A stretch of 64,000 bases of DNA from Streptomyces spororaveus (GTDB taxonomy: Bacteria; Actinomycetota; Actinomycetes; Streptomycetales; Streptomycetaceae), in NCBI RefSeq assembly GCF_016755875.1, contig NZ_BNED01000005.1, positions 3,017,001 to 3,081,000 of the forward strand, given 5' to 3'. The position numbers and the translations under genes were made by a program. Shown here one piece after another: positions 49,531 to 57,940 of this stretch. The notes beneath the pieces were generated by a model. The model did not search any database and was not told the origin of the DNA. It was given only the letters and a program-made list of their open reading frames with translations. Each line of letters opens with the position of its first letter. Position 1 is the first letter of the stretch.

Positions 49531-50460
49531 CTACGCCAGCAGCCCCGAGCTCTGCCAGAGCCTGCGGCCGACACCGCGCAGCACGCCGATGTCGTCGAGG
49601 AAGTCGGTGAGCCGCTTCGCGCCGCTCTGCATGACCTCGCGGCGGTGGCCGCTCGCCTTGACCTGCGCGACGGCCTCGCGGCGGTCCAGGCCGATGTTGT
49701 CGTAGACGGCCGGGTTCACGAAGGCGAGCGAGAAGACGCGGGCGGCCTCGCCGCAGCTGATCCGGGTGAGTTCCTGCTCCCAGCGCGGGGCCGTCAGCAT
49801 CTGGCGGCGCAGTTCCTCGCGGGCGTACCGGACGTGCCGGGCCTCCTCGATGACGTGGATCCGGGTGACGCCGCGGACCAGCGGCTGGACGCGCTCGTCC
49901 GGGAAGGTCAGGCGCTGCATCCAGTCGAGGATCTCCTCGCCGAGGAGGGTGCAGGCGAAGGAGCCGGGGGTGGTGGAGACCGTCTTCAGGATCCGCGCGA
50001 GGTTGTGGTTCAGGCGGGAGACCGGGTACTCGGGGGCGCCGGCCTTCTTGATCATGCGGGCGAACATCATCGAGTGGCGGCACTCGTCGGCGATCTCGGT
50101 GAGCGCGTAGCGGACGTGGTTGCTGGTCAGGGACTTGTCGTAGATGTGCCGGACCATGAGCTGCATGAGGATGATCTCGAACCAGATGCCGAGCGAGCCG
50201 AGCGCCGCCGCCTCGTGGCGGGAGAGGTCGATGCGCTGCTCCTCCCCCATCTTCTTCCACAGCGGGGTGTCGTAGAGGGAGAGAAGTTCCGGCGGCCAGT
50301 AGTACTTGCCCTCGATCGCCGGGGCGTCCCAGTCGAGTTCCTTGTCGGGGTCGAAGGAGTGCTTGGCCGAGGATTCGAGCAGTCGCTCGGCTATCTGCTC
50401 GCGGTCCTTGAGCGGGCCGAGGGCGTCCTCCAGCGCAGCGCGTTCGGTCACGGTCGTCAT
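49531..50460 (-). CDS. AurF-like diiron oxygenase
   Basis: 309 residues. A ferritin-like four-helix diiron protein of the AurF N-oxygenase family. The iron ligands are visible as EIADECRHSMMF (E and ExxH), GEEILDW and IEEARHVRYA (ExxH). AurF oxidises an arylamine to a nitro group; substrates of most homologues are unknown. The ATG at 50460 is used because the upstream 28 codons lie in the promoter. Its neighbour on the other strand is a second diiron protein and the gene after it encodes a TetR regulator. Confidence 0.85.
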   Translation of the reverse strand: MTTVTERAALEDALGPLKDREQIAERLLESSAKHSFDPDKELDWDAPAIEGKYYWPPELLSLYDTPLWKKMGEEQRIDLSRHEAAALGSLGIWFEIILMQLMVRHIYDKSLTSNHVRYALTEIADECRHSMMFARMIKKAGAPEYPVSRLNHNLARILKTVSTTPGSFACTLLGEEILDWMQRLTFPDERVQPLVRGVTRIHVIEEARHVRYAREELRRQMLTAPRWEQELTRISCGEAARVFSLAFVNPAVYDNIGLDRREAVAQVKASGHRREVMQSGAKRLTDFLDDIGVLRGVGRRLWQSSGLLA

Positions 50461-50496
50461 GGGTTCGGACACCTCGTGGTCGGGTTGCCGGCGGTC

Positions 50497-50532
50497 GTCT
50501 CTTATGAGACTGCCTGTCAGCAAGGTCGTCAA
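50497..50532 (-). promoter_or_regulatory. Promoter of the AurF-like gene with palindromic operator
   Basis: On the minus strand TTGACG (50527-50532), a 17-nt spacer and TCTCAT (50504-50509) form a possible core promoter. The perfect 14-bp palindrome GTCTCTTATGAGAC (50497-50510) overlaps the -10 box, a good place for TetR repression. Confidence 0.5.
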
Positions 50533-50628
50533 TCCCTCGCGCACGACTTGTTGACCCCGTGTCTACCAACGTGTGACGCTGCCAACTGTCCGGTCCCACA
50601 CGGCAGTACGTGCGACGAGGGGGCGTCA

Positions 50629-51744
50629 GTGTCGACGCATGAGCTCTACACCGCGCATCCGGGCGAGCCGCTCTGGCAGATCCCCGCCACCGGCTCGGCC
50701 CGCTTCAACTGGGAGTACGCCGAAGGCCGCGAGCGGCTCCTGGCCCTGTACCAGAAGGGCAAGGACAAGCAGTGGGACGGCGGCAAGCGCATCGACTGGG
50801 ACATCGAGGTGGACCCCTACGATCCGCTCGGCACCCCCGAAGAGACCCTGCCGCTGTACGGGACGCGGCACTGGGCCAAGCTGACCGCGAAGGACAAGGG
50901 CGAGCTGCGCCGGCACTACGCCTCCTGGAACTTCAGCCAGTTCCTGCACGGCGAGCAGGGCGCGATGGTGTGCGCGGCGCGCATCGTGGAGTCGGTGCCG
51001 GACCTGGACGCCAAGTTCTACTCCGCCACGCAGACCATGGACGAGGCCCGGCACGCCGAGATCTTCGGGCGCTTCCTGCACGAGAAGATCGGGATGCTGT
51101 ACCCGATCAACGACAGCCTCCAGGGGCTGCTGGGCGACACCCTGCGCGACTCCCGCTGGGACATGCCGTACCTGGGCATGCAGGTGCTCATCGAGGGGCT
51201 GGCCCTGGCCGCGTTCGGGATGATCCGCGACACGACCACCAAGGCGCTGCCGAAACAGCTCCTGGCGTACGTGATGCAGGACGAGGCCCGGCACGTGGCC
51301 TTCGGGCGGATGGCGCTGCGCGACTACTACAAGCAGCTCACCGACGCCGAGCTGCGCGAGCGCGAGGAGTTCGTGATCGAGGGCTGCTACCTGATGCGGG
51401 ACCGGCTGCTGGGGGTGGAGGTGCTGCAGAACTTCGGCATCGCGCCGAAGGAGGCGCAGCTGCTGAGCGAGCAGTCGGAGTTCCTGCACCTGTTCCGCAG
51501 GCTGCTGTTCAGCAGGATCGTGCCGTGCGTGAAGGACATCGGGCTGTGGGGCGAGCGGCTGCAGCGGGCCTACCTGGACCTCGGCGTCTTCGACATGGGC
51601 GACTCCAACCTGGACCTGCTGATGAGCCAGGACGAGGAGATCGCCGAGGCCCTCGACCGCGAGCGGTTCGCGCAGGAGGAGTCGGCGCGGGTGGCGGAGG
51701 TCGAGGCCGCCATCTCGGACGGGGCGGACACGGACGCCCCCTGA
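50629..51744 (+). CDS. Ferritin-like diiron protein (ribonucleotide-reductase-R2-like fold)
   Basis: 371 residues. The four-helix metal site shows FLHGEQGAM (E), TMDEARHAE (ExxH), VLIEGLALAAF (E) and MQDEARHVAF (ExxH), the usual six ligands of a diiron centre. The N-terminus (LYTAHPGEPLWQIPATG, FNWEYAEGRERLLALYQKGKDKQWD) and the C-terminal acidic tail are family features of unstudied actinobacterial proteins. Likely an oxygenase or oxidase. The GTG follows GAGGGGG at 6 nt. It is divergent from the AurF-like gene 168 nt away. Confidence 0.85.
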   Translation: MSTHELYTAHPGEPLWQIPATGSARFNWEYAEGRERLLALYQKGKDKQWDGGKRIDWDIEVDPYDPLGTPEETLPLYGTRHWAKLTAKDKGELRRHYASWNFSQFLHGEQGAMVCAARIVESVPDLDAKFYSATQTMDEARHAEIFGRFLHEKIGMLYPINDSLQGLLGDTLRDSRWDMPYLGMQVLIEGLALAAFGMIRDTTTKALPKQLLAYVMQDEARHVAFGRMALRDYYKQLTDAELREREEFVIEGCYLMRDRLLGVEVLQNFGIAPKEAQLLSEQSEFLHLFRRLLFSRIVPCVKDIGLWGERLQRAYLDLGVFDMGDSNLDLLMSQDEEIAEALDRERFAQEESARVAEVEAAISDGADTDAP

Positions 51745-51770
51745 GCGCCGTCCGGGCGGCGCGGCAGGCC

Positions 51771-53231
51771 TCAGCCCGTGGCCAGCGCCGCCTCCATCAC
51801 CGCCCGCGCGATCGGCGCCGCCGCGCCGTTGCCGCTGATGTCGCCCCGGTCCGCCGACGCGTCCTCGACCACCACCGCGACCGCCACCTGCGGCAGCGCC
51901 GTGCCCTCGGCCCTGGCCCAGGAGATGAACCAGGCGTACGGGGTCCCCGCGTTGCCCACCCCGTGCTGGGCGGTGCCCGTCTTGCCGCCGACCACCGCGC
52001 CCGGGATCGCGGCGTTGCGGCCCGTCCCGTTCTCCACCACCTTGACCATCAGCTCCTGCAGCCGGAGGGCGGTGGCCGGGTTCATCGCCCGGCCCAGGCT
52101 GCGCCGCTCGCCGCGCCGGACCTGGGAACCGTCGTCCTGGGTCGTCCGTTCCACCAGGTAGGGGCACGCGAGCTCGCCGCCGTTCGCCACCGCCGCCGCC
52201 ACCATCGCCATCTGCAGCGGTGTCGCCGTCGTGTTGAACTGGCCGATGGAGGAGAGGGCCAGCTGGTCCTGGCTCATGTCGGTGTCGAAGTTCGACCGGG
52301 ACACCCATGAGGGCACCTTCAGCCCCTCGGAGTTGAAGCCGAAGCGGCGTGCCGCGTCCACCATCCCGCGCAGCCCGACCTGCACCCCGATCTTCGCCAT
52401 CACCGTGTTGCAGGACCACTGCACCGCCTCCGCCATCGAGGCGTCCTCGCAGCCCGTGCCCGCGTTCGGCAGCAGGGTGCTGGTACCGGGCAGCGGGTAG
52501 GGGTCGGGGGTCCTGGTCGGCGCGTCGACATCGGTGACCACGCCCGCGTCGAGGGCTGCCGCCGCCGTCACGATCTTGAAGGTGGAGCCGGGCGGGTACG
52601 TCTCGCGCAGCGCCCGGTTGAGCATCGGCCGGGCGGGGTCCGCGTTCAGGGCGGACCAGGCCGCTTTGACCTTCGTACCCGTGCCGGAGAGCGCGGCAGG
52701 GTCGTACGAGGGGCTGCTGACCAGCGCGAGGATCCTCCCGGTGGCCGGCTCCACGGCGGCCACCGCACCGCGCTTGCCCGCGAGCCCGGCGTACGCGGCC
52801 CGCTGCATGCCGGAGCGCACGGTGGTGGCGGCGTTCCCGCCGGCGGGGCGGCCGCGGGCCAGCTCGTACCAGAGCGGGAAGGCCGAGAGCCCCGGGTCGG
52901 TTCCCGACAGGACCGCGTCCTCGGCGCGTTCCACGAAGCTGGTCCCGTAGATCTGGGAGGAGAAGCCGGTGACGGGCGCGTAGAGCGGGCCGTTCGTGTA
53001 GGTGCGCTCGTAGCGCAGCAGCTGGCCGCTGTCGCGGGAGCCGGTGACGGGACGCCCGTCGACCAGGATGTCCCCGCGGGGCTCGGCGTAGCGCTCGATG
53101 GCCGGACGCTTGTTGGCCGGGTTCGCACCGTAGGCGGCGGACTCCCAGACCTGTACGCGGGCGAGGTTGACCAGCAGGGCGACCAGCAGGAGGGCGCAGA
53201 AGTACGCGCACCAGCGGATGTAGCGGATCAC
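51771..53231 (-). CDS. Class B penicillin-binding transpeptidase
   Basis: 486 residues. One N-terminal membrane anchor (residues ~8-25), a short dimerisation domain (about 30-140), then the transpeptidase with STFK (active S216), SCN (273-275) and KTGT (417-420). It cross-links peptidoglycan outside the membrane. The GTG overlaps the stop of the FtsW/RodA gene (GTGA), so both are made as a pair as in other SEDS-PBP operons. There is no Ser/Thr kinase gene next to them, unlike in the main division or elongation cluster. Confidence 0.95.
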   Translation of the reverse strand: MIRYIRWCAYFCALLLVALLVNLARVQVWESAAYGANPANKRPAIERYAEPRGDILVDGRPVTGSRDSGQLLRYERTYTNGPLYAPVTGFSSQIYGTSFVERAEDAVLSGTDPGLSAFPLWYELARGRPAGGNAATTVRSGMQRAAYAGLAGKRGAVAAVEPATGRILALVSSPSYDPAALSGTGTKVKAAWSALNADPARPMLNRALRETYPPGSTFKIVTAAAALDAGVVTDVDAPTRTPDPYPLPGTSTLLPNAGTGCEDASMAEAVQWSCNTVMAKIGVQVGLRGMVDAARRFGFNSEGLKVPSWVSRSNFDTDMSQDQLALSSIGQFNTTATPLQMAMVAAAVANGGELACPYLVERTTQDDGSQVRRGERRSLGRAMNPATALRLQELMVKVVENGTGRNAAIPGAVVGGKTGTAQHGVGNAGTPYAWFISWARAEGTALPQVAVAVVVEDASADRGDISGNGAAAPIARAVMEAALATG

Positions 53232-54598
53232 TCGGCCGGCTCCTTCGCGGGGCGGGGTCTGCGGGCGCTGTCGCTGAGCCGGACCAGCAGGGCGACGATG
53301 ATCCAGTTGGTGACCACGGAGGAACCGCCCTGCGCCAGGAAGGGCATGGCCATGCCGGTGAGCGGGATGAGGCCGGTGACGCCGCCCGCGATGACGAACA
53401 CCTGGAGCGCGACGATCGAGGCCAGCCCGGTGGCGAGCAGCCGCCCGAAGGGGTCGCGCAGGGCGAGACCGGCACGGAAGCCGCGGGCGACGAGGAGCCC
53501 GTAGAGCAGCAGGATCGCGGCGAGGCCGACGAGGCCGAGCTCCTCGCCGGCGGTGGCGAGGATGAAGTCCGACTTGGCGGCGAAGCCGATGAGGAAGGAC
53601 TGGCCGTGGCCGAGTCCGGCACCGAGGAGGCCTCCGGCGCCGAAGGCGAAGAGGGACTGGGCGAGCTGGCCGGGGCCTTCGCCGCGCTCGATGGAGGCGA
53701 AAGGATTCAGCCAGTCGTTCACCCGGCTGTGCACGTGCGGTTCGAAGGTCTCGACGGCGTACGCGCCGAGGCCGGCGAGCAGGAGTCCGATCGCGATCCA
53801 GCCGATTCGCCCGGTGGCGGTGAACAGCATGATCACGAACAGTCCGAAGAAGAGCAGCGACGTGCCCAGGTCGCGCTCCAGGACCAGCACGCCGACGCTG
53901 ATCAGCCAGATGGCGAGGATCGGGCCGAGGACACGGCCGGGAAGCAGGCGCAGTTTCCAGAAGAGCCGGCGCCCGGTGAGGGCGAGCGCGGTGCGGTTCG
54001 CGGCGAGGTACGAGGCGAAGAAGACCGCGAGCAGGATCTTGGCGAACTCCCCCGGCTGGAAGGAGAGCCCGGCGAACCGGATCCAGATGTGCGCGCCGTT
54101 GACCGCCGGGAAGAAGACGGGGACGAGCATCAGCGAGAGGGCCACCGCGACGGAGAGGTACGCGTAGCGCTGGAGCACCCGGTGGTCCCGGAGCAGCGCG
54201 ACGGCCAGCACGAACAGCGCCACGCCCAGTGCGGACCACAGGAGTTGGTCCCCGGCGGTGAGGTGTCCCGGGGTGGTCACGTCGAGGCGCTGGATCAGGA
54301 CGAGGCCGAGGCCGTTGAGGAGGACGGCGATGGGGAGCAGGAGGGGATCGGCGTACGGGGCCCGCAGGCGGACGGCGAGGTGCGCGAGGAGGGCGGCGGC
54401 GCACAGGCCGGTGGCGTAGCGCGCGGCGGTGCCGGGGACGTGGCCGGTGGTGGTGAGGCCGACGTGGAGGTGACCGAGGACGGAGATCAGGACGGCTCCG
54501 GCGAGGAGCGTCAGCTCGGTGCCGCGCCGCTTGGGGGCGCCGGCGGCGGGGGGTGGGGGCGGGGCGGGCTCCGCCACCTTTGCCGTCAGAGCGGTCAT
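53228..54598 (-). CDS. FtsW/RodA/SpoVE family (SEDS) glycosyltransferase
   Basis: 456 residues, polytopic with a Pro-rich cytoplasmic N-terminus and about 12 membrane helices. SEDS proteins polymerise lipid II glycan strands. The family motifs SFQPGEFAKILLAVFFASYL, LLERDLGTSLLFFG-like VLERDLGTSLLFF, GHGQSFLIGFAAKSDFILA and the C-terminal GMAMPFLAQGGSS are intact. The ATG lies 7 nt behind TACGTT and has no ribosome site, hence leaderless. It is followed by the overlapping transpeptidase gene. Confidence 0.95.
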   Translation of the reverse strand: MTALTAKVAEPAPPPPPAAGAPKRRGTELTLLAGAVLISVLGHLHVGLTTTGHVPGTAARYATGLCAAALLAHLAVRLRAPYADPLLLPIAVLLNGLGLVLIQRLDVTTPGHLTAGDQLLWSALGVALFVLAVALLRDHRVLQRYAYLSVAVALSLMLVPVFFPAVNGAHIWIRFAGLSFQPGEFAKILLAVFFASYLAANRTALALTGRRLFWKLRLLPGRVLGPILAIWLISVGVLVLERDLGTSLLFFGLFVIMLFTATGRIGWIAIGLLLAGLGAYAVETFEPHVHSRVNDWLNPFASIERGEGPGQLAQSLFAFGAGGLLGAGLGHGQSFLIGFAAKSDFILATAGEELGLVGLAAILLLYGLLVARGFRAGLALRDPFGRLLATGLASIVALQVFVIAGGVTGLIPLTGMAMPFLAQGGSSVVTNWIIVALLVRLSDSARRPRPAKEPAE

Positions 54599-54605
54599 AC
54601 ACGGA

Positions 54606-54611
54606 AACGTA
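54606..54611 (-). promoter_or_regulatory. -10 box of the SEDS-PBP operon, leaderless
   Basis: TACGTT on the minus strand ends 7 nt before the ATG at 54598. A CGGACA -35-like box is part of the near-palindrome CGGATGATATGTCCG (about 54621-54635), a possible operator. Confidence 0.5.
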
Positions 54612-54704
54612 GCAAGCAGACGGATGATATGTCCGCTTATGTCATAGTGTGCCGAAGAGTCGTCAAAAACGGTCGGAACTGTCGAAAGTAAGGAGCCGAG
54701 GGGC

Positions 54705-55112
54705 ATGGGACCTGTGGAATTCATCGTCCTCGCCTTCCCGGAGGAACAGCTGCGGGCCCCGGCGGTCGAGGCCGTGATGGGACTGCGCAAGACCGGGGCG
54801 GTCCGGCTGATCGACGGGATCGTGGCGACGAGAACGGCGTCGGGGGACGTGCTGGCGGCCGAGTTCGACGAGTACGTGGAGCTGCACGGCCTGCTGACGG
54901 GCCGTGACGTGGCGCGGCTGATCGGACCCGAGGACATCCAGGAGGCGGCGGGGCTGCTGGAGCGCGGGAGCTGCGCGCTGCTGCTGGTGGTCGAGCACCT
55001 GTGGGCACAGGACGCGGCCGTCGCGGTACGGGCCGCGGGCGGCCGGATCGTCGGCTCGGTCCGCATCCCGCCGGACCGGGTTCCCGAGGACCCGCGGGCG
55101 GGGGTGGTCTGA
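54705..55112 (+). CDS. DUF6325 family protein
   Basis: 135 residues. A soluble alpha/beta protein: FIVLAFPEEQLRAPAVEAV, LIDGIVATRTASGDV, FDEYVELHGLLTGRDVARLI and the strand GSCALLLVVEHLWAQD. The membrane-associated DUF1269-like pattern is related. Function unknown. The ATG follows GGAGCCGAGG at 6 nt. Its stop codon overlaps the start of the SHOCT gene (TGATG), which shows that the two belong together. Confidence 0.82.
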   Translation: MGPVEFIVLAFPEEQLRAPAVEAVMGLRKTGAVRLIDGIVATRTASGDVLAAEFDEYVELHGLLTGRDVARLIGPEDIQEAAGLLERGSCALLLVVEHLWAQDAAVAVRAAGGRIVGSVRIPPDRVPEDPRAGVV

Positions 55113-55588
55113 TGTTCATCCGCCCGATGGGAGTAACGGTCCGCCCGGCGGACCGGCCGGCGGGGCACCCGCTGCTGCGGGGCCTGCTGGCACGGGCTTC
55201 GGGAGCCGCGGAGCCGGCGACGGCCGACGCCGCGGGGGCCGTGTCCCCGGCGGCCCCGGCGGCCCCGCCACCGCCGGGCCCGGTGCGACCGCCGGGCCCG
55301 GTGCGACCGCCGGGCCCGGTGTACCCGGCCGAGCCGCCGTCCGGGGCCTCCCAGGAACCCCCGGACCTGCCGGAGCCGGCCGAGCCGGAGCCGGCGGCCG
55401 CGGCGGCGGAGGCCCTCGCACCGGACCACACCGCGGCGGCCGGGGCCGCCGGAGCTGCCGGGGCTGCCGGAGTGGCCGCCCCGGCCGGTCTGGTGGCGGA
55501 GCTCACCCAGCTGGCCGGCCTGGCCCGCGAGGGCCTGCTGACCCCCCAGGAGTTCACGACGGCCAAGGCCCGCCTGCTGCGCGGCTGA
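55112..55588 (+). CDS. SHOCT domain protein with Pro/Ala linker
   Basis: 158 residues. A short basic N-terminus (FIRPMGVTVRPADRPAGHPLL), a Pro/Gly/Ala-rich linker that includes PPGPVR repeated about three times (encoded by an 18-bp tandem repeat), and a C-terminal SHOCT motif (LVAELTQLAGLAREGLLTPQEFTTAKARLLRG). SHOCT occurs in short oligomerising tails of many bacterial proteins. Co-translated with the DUF6325 gene. Function unknown. Confidence 0.85.
   Translation: MFIRPMGVTVRPADRPAGHPLLRGLLARASGAAEPATADAAGAVSPAAPAAPPPPGPVRPPGPVRPPGPVYPAEPPSGASQEPPDLPEPAEPEPAAAAAEALAPDHTAAAGAAGAAGAAGVAAPAGLVAELTQLAGLAREGLLTPQEFTTAKARLLRG
55271..55320 (+). repeat. 18-bp tandem repeat in the SHOCT gene
   Basis: CCGCCGGGCCCGGTGCGA occurs at 55271 and 55289 and its first 14 bases again at 55307. 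It encodes the repeated PPGPVR of the linker. Confidence 0.9.
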
Positions 55589-55594
55589 CCCGCG

Positions 55595-56047
55595 TCAGCC
55601 GGGCGGATCCGTCCGTGCCCGGCGCCGCGCCTCGGCCGCCCCGGCGCCGGCGCACACGGCCGCGGCCAGCGCGAAGCCCAGTACGGCCGGGTTGACGTAT
55701 CCGGGAACGGACTCGGCGGCGTAGCTCCCGCCGCCCGTCATCTCGCAGACGAACCGCAGCGGTACGTAGTCGACCGTGTAGTCCACGACGTGCGACGCGC
55801 GCTCGTCCTGGCCCGGGGTGCGGCAGGGCAGGATCGGCGACGACCCGGCGCCGCCGTCCTCGGCGGCCAGGACCGCACCCGCCACATGCAGCAGCCCCCA
55901 GGCGTAGAGGCCGACCGCGCAGGCGCCGAGGAGGACGGCCAGGGTCCGGTGCCACCTCAGCCTGCCGAGGGTGGCGATGCCGTAGCCGAGCAGCCCGAGC
56001 GCCAGCAGGGGCAGGATCGGGAGCAGCGGGAGAAGCAGGAGCGCCAT
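55595..56047 (-). CDS. Membrane protein of unknown function
   Basis: 150 residues. Two N-terminal hydrophobic segments (about residues 2-22 and 33-55) and a third near the C-terminus (~118-138, AVLGFALAAAVCAGAGAA) enclose an outside loop with two Cys residues (CRTP and CEMTGGG), which could form a disulfide. No motif was recognised. The start is uncertain: ATG at 56047 begins directly with the first helix, while the frame is open 41 codons further upstream. Convergent with the SHOCT gene. Confidence 0.65.
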   Translation of the reverse strand: MALLLLPLLPILPLLALGLLGYGIATLGRLRWHRTLAVLLGACAVGLYAWGLLHVAGAVLAAEDGGAGSSPILPCRTPGQDERASHVVDYTVDYVPLRFVCEMTGGGSYAAESVPGYVNPAVLGFALAAAVCAGAGAAEARRRARTDPPG

Positions 56048-56307
56048 CCGCGCAGTCCAGCAGCGCGTGAGCGCGACTGCCGTGACGGAGCCCACAGTTC
56101 CCTCAACAGCACTGTCACAACGCCCGCGTGGCTGGCGGCCGGGGCCCTGACCGCGCGGACATGCGTCCACGAGGACGGGTTCGACGTGGCCAACGTCCGC
56201 GCGACGGGGCGGCCGGAGCGCGTGGCCTTCGAACAGCCGCGGGCCGTGGGCCGTTCGGTTCGGCCGTAGCGGCCCGCGGCCCCGCGGCGGCTGGTTGACT
56301 ACGGCGC

Positions 56308-57309
56308 ATGGAACTTCCCCGTACGGAAGGCGCGGCGCCCCCCTTCGACCCCGAACTGGGCCGCGTACTGGCCGCTCTGGGCGGCGCCGTCCACGATCCG
56401 CTCACCCCCGCCAACCTCGCCGCCCGGCAGGAGCAGGACGCCGCGACCCGGCCCCGGCCGACGGCCCACGACCTGCGCGCCGACGGCCTCTTCGAGGTGG
56501 CCGAGCTGCGCGTACCGGGGCGGGACGTCACGCTCGTGAGCGCCCGGCCCGCCGGAGCCGCGGGCCCGCTCCCCCTGCTGTACTACATGCACGGCGGCGG
56601 CATGGTCATGGGCAACGCCCCGTCCGTACTGCCGCAGCTGCTGCGGGAGTGGGCCCTCCCGCTCGGCCTGGCCGTCATCTCCGTCGAGTACGGCCTGGCT
56701 CCCCGGGCGCAGTACCCCGAACCGGTCGAGGACTGCTACGCCGGCCTCGTCTGGGCGGCCGGGCACGCGGCCGAACTCGGTATCGACGCCGACCGGATCG
56801 TCATCGGCGGCAAGAGCGCGGGCGGCGGCCTCGCCGCGGCGCTCGCCCTCCTCACCCGCGACCGCGGCGGCCCCGCCCCGATCGGCCAGCTGCTCCTTTG
56901 CCCGATGCTCGACGACCGCGGCACCAGCTTCTCCAGCCGTCAGATGGACGGCATCGACGTCTGGGACCGCACCTCCAACGCCACCGGCTGGAAAGCGCTC
57001 CTCGGCGACCGGTTCGGCGCCGAGGACCTGCCGGCGTACGCCGCCCCCGCCCGCGCCACGGATCTGTCCGGGCTCCCCCCGGCCTACATCGACGTCGGGT
57101 CCGCCGAGACCTTCCGGGACGAGGACGTGTCCTACGCCGACGCGATCTGGAGGGCCGGAGGCCAGGCCGAACTCCACGTATGGCCCGGCGCCTTCCACGG
57201 CTTCGACAGCCTCGCCCCCGAGGCGGCTCTCAGCCAGGACGCGCGCGACGCCCGTACCCGCTGGCTCCGGCGCGTCCTCACGCAGCCCGCGAAGAACGAG
57301 GAGACGTAG
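56308..57309 (+). CDS. Alpha/beta hydrolase (hormone-sensitive lipase-like esterase)
   Basis: 333 residues. The oxyanion motif HGGG (residues 95-98), the nucleophile elbow GGKSAGG with S170, a late acidic residue in DVGSAETFRDE and the catalytic His in GAFHGFDS make a full HSL-family triad. It should cleave short- or medium-chain esters in the cytosol. The ATG start has no clear ribosome site. It lies in front of an ECF41-controlled gene but has its stop 15 nt before that promoter. Confidence 0.9.
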   Translation: MELPRTEGAAPPFDPELGRVLAALGGAVHDPLTPANLAARQEQDAATRPRPTAHDLRADGLFEVAELRVPGRDVTLVSARPAGAAGPLPLLYYMHGGGMVMGNAPSVLPQLLREWALPLGLAVISVEYGLAPRAQYPEPVEDCYAGLVWAAGHAAELGIDADRIVIGGKSAGGGLAAALALLTRDRGGPAPIGQLLLCPMLDDRGTSFSSRQMDGIDVWDRTSNATGWKALLGDRFGAEDLPAYAAPARATDLSGLPPAYIDVGSAETFRDEDVSYADAIWRAGGQAELHVWPGAFHGFDSLAPEAALSQDARDARTRWLRRVLTQPAKNEET

Positions 57310-57323
57310 GTCACACACGCCGG

Positions 57324-57350
57324 TGTCACAGGCGGTCGGGCCACCTCGTC
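57324..57350 (+). promoter_or_regulatory. ECF41-type promoter
   Basis: TGTCACA (57324-57330), a 16-nt spacer and CGTC (57347-57350) match the promoter pattern described for ECF41 sigma factors. The decarboxylase-family gene starts 39 nt downstream, and an ECF41 sigma gene follows it. Confidence 0.8.
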
Positions 57351-57389
57351 TCAGGGGTACAGCCAACGACGACCACCGAGGAGCACACC

Positions 57390-57863
57390 ATGGCCGCGCG
57401 ACGTGACCTTTTCGCCGACCCGACCACCGGCAAGGCCCTGAAGCACCTGATGTCGGCCGGCAAGGTGATCAAGGAGTCGCCGCTGCCGGCCGCGACGCAG
57501 GAGCTGGTGTCGCTGCGCGTGAGCCAGATCAACGGCTGCGCCGTCTGCCTCGACATGCACACCAAGGAAGCCACCGCCGCCGGTGAGACCCCGGTACGGC
57601 TGCACCTGGTGGCGGCGTGGCGGGAGGCGACGGTCTTCACCGAGGCCGAGCGCGCCGCGCTGGAACTGGCGGAGGAGGGCACCCGGACCGCGGACGGGGC
57701 GGGCGGGGTGGCCGACGAGGTGTGGGCCCGGGCCGCCAAGCACTACGACGAGGGGGAACTCAACGCCCTGGTGCTGCTGATCGCCCTCATGAACATGGCC
57801 AACCGGATCAACCTCATCACCCAGCAGCCGGGCGGCGACTACGTGGCCGGGCAGTTCCGCTGA
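57390..57863 (+). CDS. Carboxymuconolactone decarboxylase family protein (AhpD-like)
   Basis: 157 residues. The family signature with a redox CxxC lies at C50-C53 (NGCAVCLDMHTKEA, H57), as in AhpD-like peroxidase or disulfide proteins. It is the typical partner (COE gene: carboxymuconolactone decarboxylase, oxidoreductase or epimerase) of ECF41 sigma factors. The ATG follows GAGGAG at 7 nt. A perfect ECF41 promoter lies just upstream, so it is probably the main target of the sigma factor encoded next. Confidence 0.93.
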   Translation: MAARRDLFADPTTGKALKHLMSAGKVIKESPLPAATQELVSLRVSQINGCAVCLDMHTKEATAAGETPVRLHLVAAWREATVFTEAERAALELAEEGTRTADGAGGVADEVWARAAKHYDEGELNALVLLIALMNMANRINLITQQPGGDYVAGQFR

Positions 57864-57940
57864 GCGGCACCGGTGAAGGCTTGCCCTTCCCCACCGTCAT
57901 GCCGATGATCATTTAGGGCCACCCGGGGAGGGAAGCCGAC

